From: Hyphomicrobiales bacterium
GTDB lineage: Bacteria; Pseudomonadota; Alphaproteobacteria; Rhizobiales; Rhizobiaceae
Direction: 5' to 3'
Length of the DNA stretch: 64,000 bases
Assembly: GCA_900472175.1 (NCBI GenBank)
Contig: UCHD01000017.1
Span: forward strand, 62,001-126,000
A program made the position numbers and the translations under genes. This document shows positions 61,595 through 64,000 of this stretch, piece by piece. Under the pieces are notes generated by a model that worked only from the letters and a program-made list of their open reading frames with translations, did not search any database and had not been told where the DNA came from. Within the stretch, counting starts at the first letter, position 1. The number at the start of each line of letters is the position of its first letter.

Positions 61595-63127
61595 ATGGTC
61601 GCGCGTGTCAGTACGGTTGCATTTCAAGGCATTGAAGGCGTGCCTGTCGATGTTCAAGTGATGGTTGCGCCGGGCAAGGTCGGCATGCAGATCGTTGGCC
61701 TTCCCGACAAGGCGGTCGCCGAAAGCCGCGAGCGAGTGCAGGCAGCACTCCACGCTTCCGGCCTGTCGCTGCCCGCCAAAAAAGTCACCGTCAATCTTGC
61801 CCCCGCTGACCTTCCCAAGGAAGGCTCGCATTTCGACCTGCCGATCGCGCTCGGCCTGATGGCGGCGCTCGGCGCCATTCCCGGCGATGCGCTGGATGGA
61901 TATGTGGTGATCGGCGAACTCAATCTCGATGGCACCATCGCCGCTGTCTCCGGAGCCCTGCCCGCCGCCATCGGCGCCAATGGCCTTGGCAAGGGCCTGA
62001 TCTGCCCGTCCGACAGCAGTGCTGAGGCCGCCTGGGCGGGATCGGAGATCGATATCCTGGCGCCGCGCAGCCTGATTGCGCTCGCCAATCATTTCCGTGG
62101 CACGCAGGTGCTGTCGCGCCCCGAACCGGCCGTGCGCGCCAGTCCCGCCAACATGCCGGATCTCGCTGATATCAAGGGCCAGGAAAGCGCCAAGCGAGCG
62201 CTGGAGGTGGCGGCGGCCGGAAACCATAATCTGTTGATGGTTGGCCCGCCCGGCTCTGGCAAGTCGATGCTGGCCGCCCGTCTGCCATCGATCCTGCCGC
62301 CCCTGTCGCCACCCGAACTGCTCGAAGTGTCGATGATCCATTCGATCGCCGGGCAACTGGCCGGCGGCAAGCTGTCGGACCGGCGGCCCTTCCGCACACC
62401 GCACCACTCCGCCACCATGGCGGCGATGATCGGCGGCGGCCTGCGCGCCAAGCCCGGCGAAGCGTCCCTGGCGCATAATGGCGTGCTGTTCCTTGACGAA
62501 TTTCCGGAATTCACCCCGCAGGTGCTCGATGCGCTCCGCCAACCGCTCGAAACCGCCGAATGTATCATCGCCCGCGCCAACCACCGCGTCACCTATCCGG
62601 CCGCAATCCAGCTGGTTGCCGCGATGAACCCCTGCCGCTGCGGCATGGCGGGAGAGCCCGGTCACAGCTGCGCCCGTGGCCCGCGCTGCGTCTCCGATTA
62701 TCAGGGCCGCATTTCCGGGCCGCTGATGGACCGGATCGATATCCGCATCGACGTGCCTTCGGTCACGGCCGCCGACCTGATCCGCCCCGCACCCGCCGAG
62801 CCGAGCGCCGCTGTGGCCCGCAGGGTGGCGCGCGCCCGCGACATCCAGATGGACCGCTTCATCGCCTTCGGCATGCCGCACATCCTTTCCAATGCCCGCT
62901 GCTCGACTGCGATGATTGAAAAGATGGCCGAGCCCGACGCTGGCGGACTGCAATTGCTGCGGGACGCGGCGGAGAAGATGAAGTTTTCGGCGCGCGGTTA
63001 TCACCGAGTTCTGAAGGTGGCCCGCACGCTTGCCGATCTCGATGAAAAGATGACGGTCGGGCGCATTCATCTCGCCGAAGCGATTTCCTATCGGATTGCT
63101 GGCGAGCGGCTGACGGCAGCGGCGTGA
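61595..63127 (+). CDS. comM: YifB/ComM-like Mg-chelatase family AAA ATPase
   Basis: The 510-residue protein matches ComM. The N-terminal Lon-protease-like domain (VPVDVQVMVAPGKVGMQIVGLPDKAVAESRERV) is followed by an AAA domain with Walker A GPPGSGKS (217-224) and Walker B GVLFLDEFPEF. A zinc-like cluster NPCRCGMAGEPGHSC lies downstream, and the C-terminal domain ends the protein. ComM is a hexameric helicase that promotes branch migration during transformation. GAGGGG precedes the ATG at 61595. A LexA box lies upstream. Confidence 0.93.
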   Translation: MVARVSTVAFQGIEGVPVDVQVMVAPGKVGMQIVGLPDKAVAESRERVQAALHASGLSLPAKKVTVNLAPADLPKEGSHFDLPIALGLMAALGAIPGDALDGYVVIGELNLDGTIAAVSGALPAAIGANGLGKGLICPSDSSAEAAWAGSEIDILAPRSLIALANHFRGTQVLSRPEPAVRASPANMPDLADIKGQESAKRALEVAAAGNHNLLMVGPPGSGKSMLAARLPSILPPLSPPELLEVSMIHSIAGQLAGGKLSDRRPFRTPHHSATMAAMIGGGLRAKPGEASLAHNGVLFLDEFPEFTPQVLDALRQPLETAECIIARANHRVTYPAAIQLVAAMNPCRCGMAGEPGHSCARGPRCVSDYQGRISGPLMDRIDIRIDVPSVTAADLIRPAPAEPSAAVARRVARARDIQMDRFIAFGMPHILSNARCSTAMIEKMAEPDAGGLQLLRDAAEKMKFSARGYHRVLKVARTLADLDEKMTVGRIHLAEAISYRIAGERLTAAA

Positions 63128-63373
63128 TATTTCCCCCGGCAATGCGGGGCAGGTTATCATAGCAAAGGAAGCACCTCAGCGGAGGTGCCGCCGGTTCTTT
63201 GAAAAGAGCATAGTGAAAGCGGAGGCTGATTGATCGCCATCAATCCTTTTGTCCCAGCACCTTCGGCACACAGAGCAACCGGGTCCCTGCGTGATCAATC
63301 GAAAAGGCAGCAAGCTGAGATACGGGATTGCGGATGGCGCCGCCAGATTGCGGCGCCGCCGCGCATAAAACCT
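63128..63373. other. Convergent intergenic region with two hairpins
   Basis: Between comM (plus) and cysK (minus). GCACCTC/GAGGTGC (63171-63188, 4-base loop) lies 43 bases after comM, and GGCGCCGC/GCGGCGCC (63336-63357, 6-base loop) lies 16 bases after cysK. Both are perfect stems but lack a T-run. They are the likely 3' ends of the two messages. Confidence 0.5.
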
Positions 63374-64000
63374 TTAGCCGCCCAGACCTTCAAACAGGGC
63401 CGTCGACAGGTAACGTTCGGCGAAGGACGGGATGATCACGACGATGGTCTTGCCTTCGTTTTCCGGGCGCTGGCCGATTGTGATCGCCGCCTTCAGCGCG
63501 GCACCGGAGGAGATGCCGACCGGGACACCCTCAAGCCGTGCCACGTGGCGGGCGGTCTCGATTGCCTCAGGGCTCGAGACGGTGACGATCTCGTCATAGA
63601 TCTTGGTATCGAGGATGGCAGGCGCGAAACCCGCGCCGATGCCCTGGATTTTGTGCGGGCCGGGGGCGCCACCGGAGAGGACCGGAGATTCCGCCGGTTC
63701 GACGGCGATGACCTTGATCGACGGCTTCTTGCTTTTCAGCACCTGGCCGGCGCCGGTGATCGTGCCGCCGGTACCGATGCCGGAAACGAGAATATCGACG
63801 CTGCCGTCGGTGTCGTTCCAGATTTCCTCGGCGGTCGTCTTGCGGTGGATTTCCGGGTTGGCAGGGTTTTCGAACTGCTGCGGGATGATCGCGTCGGGCA
63901 GCGTCGCGGCAAGTTCTTCAGCCTTGGCGATGGCGCCCTTCATGCCCTTCGGGCCTTCGGTCAGCACCAGCTCGGCACCAAGCAGCGCCAGCATCTTGCG
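63374..64000 (-). CDS. cysK: Cysteine synthase A (O-acetylserine sulfhydrylase), 5' end cut by window edge
   Basis: The 3' part (209 codons in the window) of a PLP-dependent cysteine synthase. [29 protein letters not shown] is followed by [38 protein letters not shown] (phosphate-binding loop). [15 protein letters not shown] and [11 protein letters not shown] come next. It makes cysteine from O-acetylserine and sulfide. The N-terminal half with the PLP lysine lies beyond 64000, and the frame is open at the edge (CGC AAG before the ATG at 63994). Confidence 0.95.
   Translation of the reverse strand, partial: RKMLALLGAELVLTEGPKGMKGAIAKAEELAATLPDAIIPQQFENPANPEIHRKTTAEEIWNDTDGSVDILVSGIGTGGTITGAGQVLKSKKPSIKVIAVEPAESPVLSGGAPGPHKIQGIGAGFAPAILDTKIYDEIVTVSSPEAIETARHVARLEGVPVGISSGAALKAAITIGQRPENEGKTIVVIIPSFAERYLSTALFEGLGG

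Noticed and set aside
60887..63160. Open frame of about 750 codons on the minus strand
   Set aside because: Antisense to gshB and comM, both with clear motifs; the composition is typical of antisense frames and no domain is recognisable.

Overview
The window is about 64 kb of chromosomal DNA from an alphaproteobacterium, most likely a member of the Rhizobiaceae (Rhizobium, Agrobacterium or a relative). The pointers are a phospholipid N-methyltransferase gene (pmtA), a neighbourhood carrying dnaN, rsmI, yraN, gshB and comM, an intergenic mosaic of palindromes of the type common in rhizobia, a direct-repeat LexA box of the alphaproteobacterial type upstream of comM, and an imelysin/di-haem oxidoreductase iron cluster with an Irr-like box. 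No rRNA, tRNA, CRISPR array, prophage or insertion sequence was recognised. Both edges cut genes: a proC-like gene on the left and cysK on the right.

Left part (1-12.3 kb). A minus-strand set holds a proC-like reductase, an M29 aminopeptidase, an MBL hydrolase, ybaK and an ArsC/Spx-like gene, followed by a zinc deacylase-like protein and a 2'-5' RNA ligase-like protein. Then come two tandem O6-methylguanine-DNA methyltransferase genes, a LysR regulator divergent from two tandem agmatine deiminases (one cytoplasmic, one with a Tat signal), and a three-gene ArsR-SRPBCC-GST operon. The promoter, operator and start codon of that operon overlap, so its message is probably leaderless.

Redox and transport part (12.4-26.4 kb). 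Nine co-directional genes encode a CPGC thioredoxin-like protein, MsrA, MsrB, a LysR regulator, two poorly characterised proteins, a DUF427 protein, an NAD(P)H:flavin reductase and a cytoplasmic sulfite-oxidase-fold molybdoprotein. Next are a TetR-adaptor-RND efflux operon with a 17-bp-arm operator, and a TonB-dependent receptor behind an AraC regulator.

Housekeeping and iron part (26.9-50.5 kb). This holds guaA, a nucleosidase, a thioesterase, tspO, and a GNAT gene. The iron cluster (imelysin, di-haem oxidoreductase, imelysin-like, DUF1513) is interrupted by corA and a palindromic repeat. Then follow an RsmB-like gene, an RlpA-like gene, queG, uppP, an NDUFA9-like gene, pyrF, a histidine-phosphatase-like gene, pmtA, dnaN, rsmI and yraN.

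Right part (50.6-64 kb). A ugpBAEC glycerol-3-phosphate-type ABC operon has a mosaic repeat between ugpB and ugpA. A second ArsR-SRPBCC operon follows, also with a long perfect operator. Small orphan genes and an apparent ugpC fragment come next, then a divergent SDR/DHFR-like pair, gshB, comM and cysK. The stretch from ugpB to the DHFR-like gene looks like an accessory block set between yraN and gshB, which is an inference from remembered rhizobial gene order.
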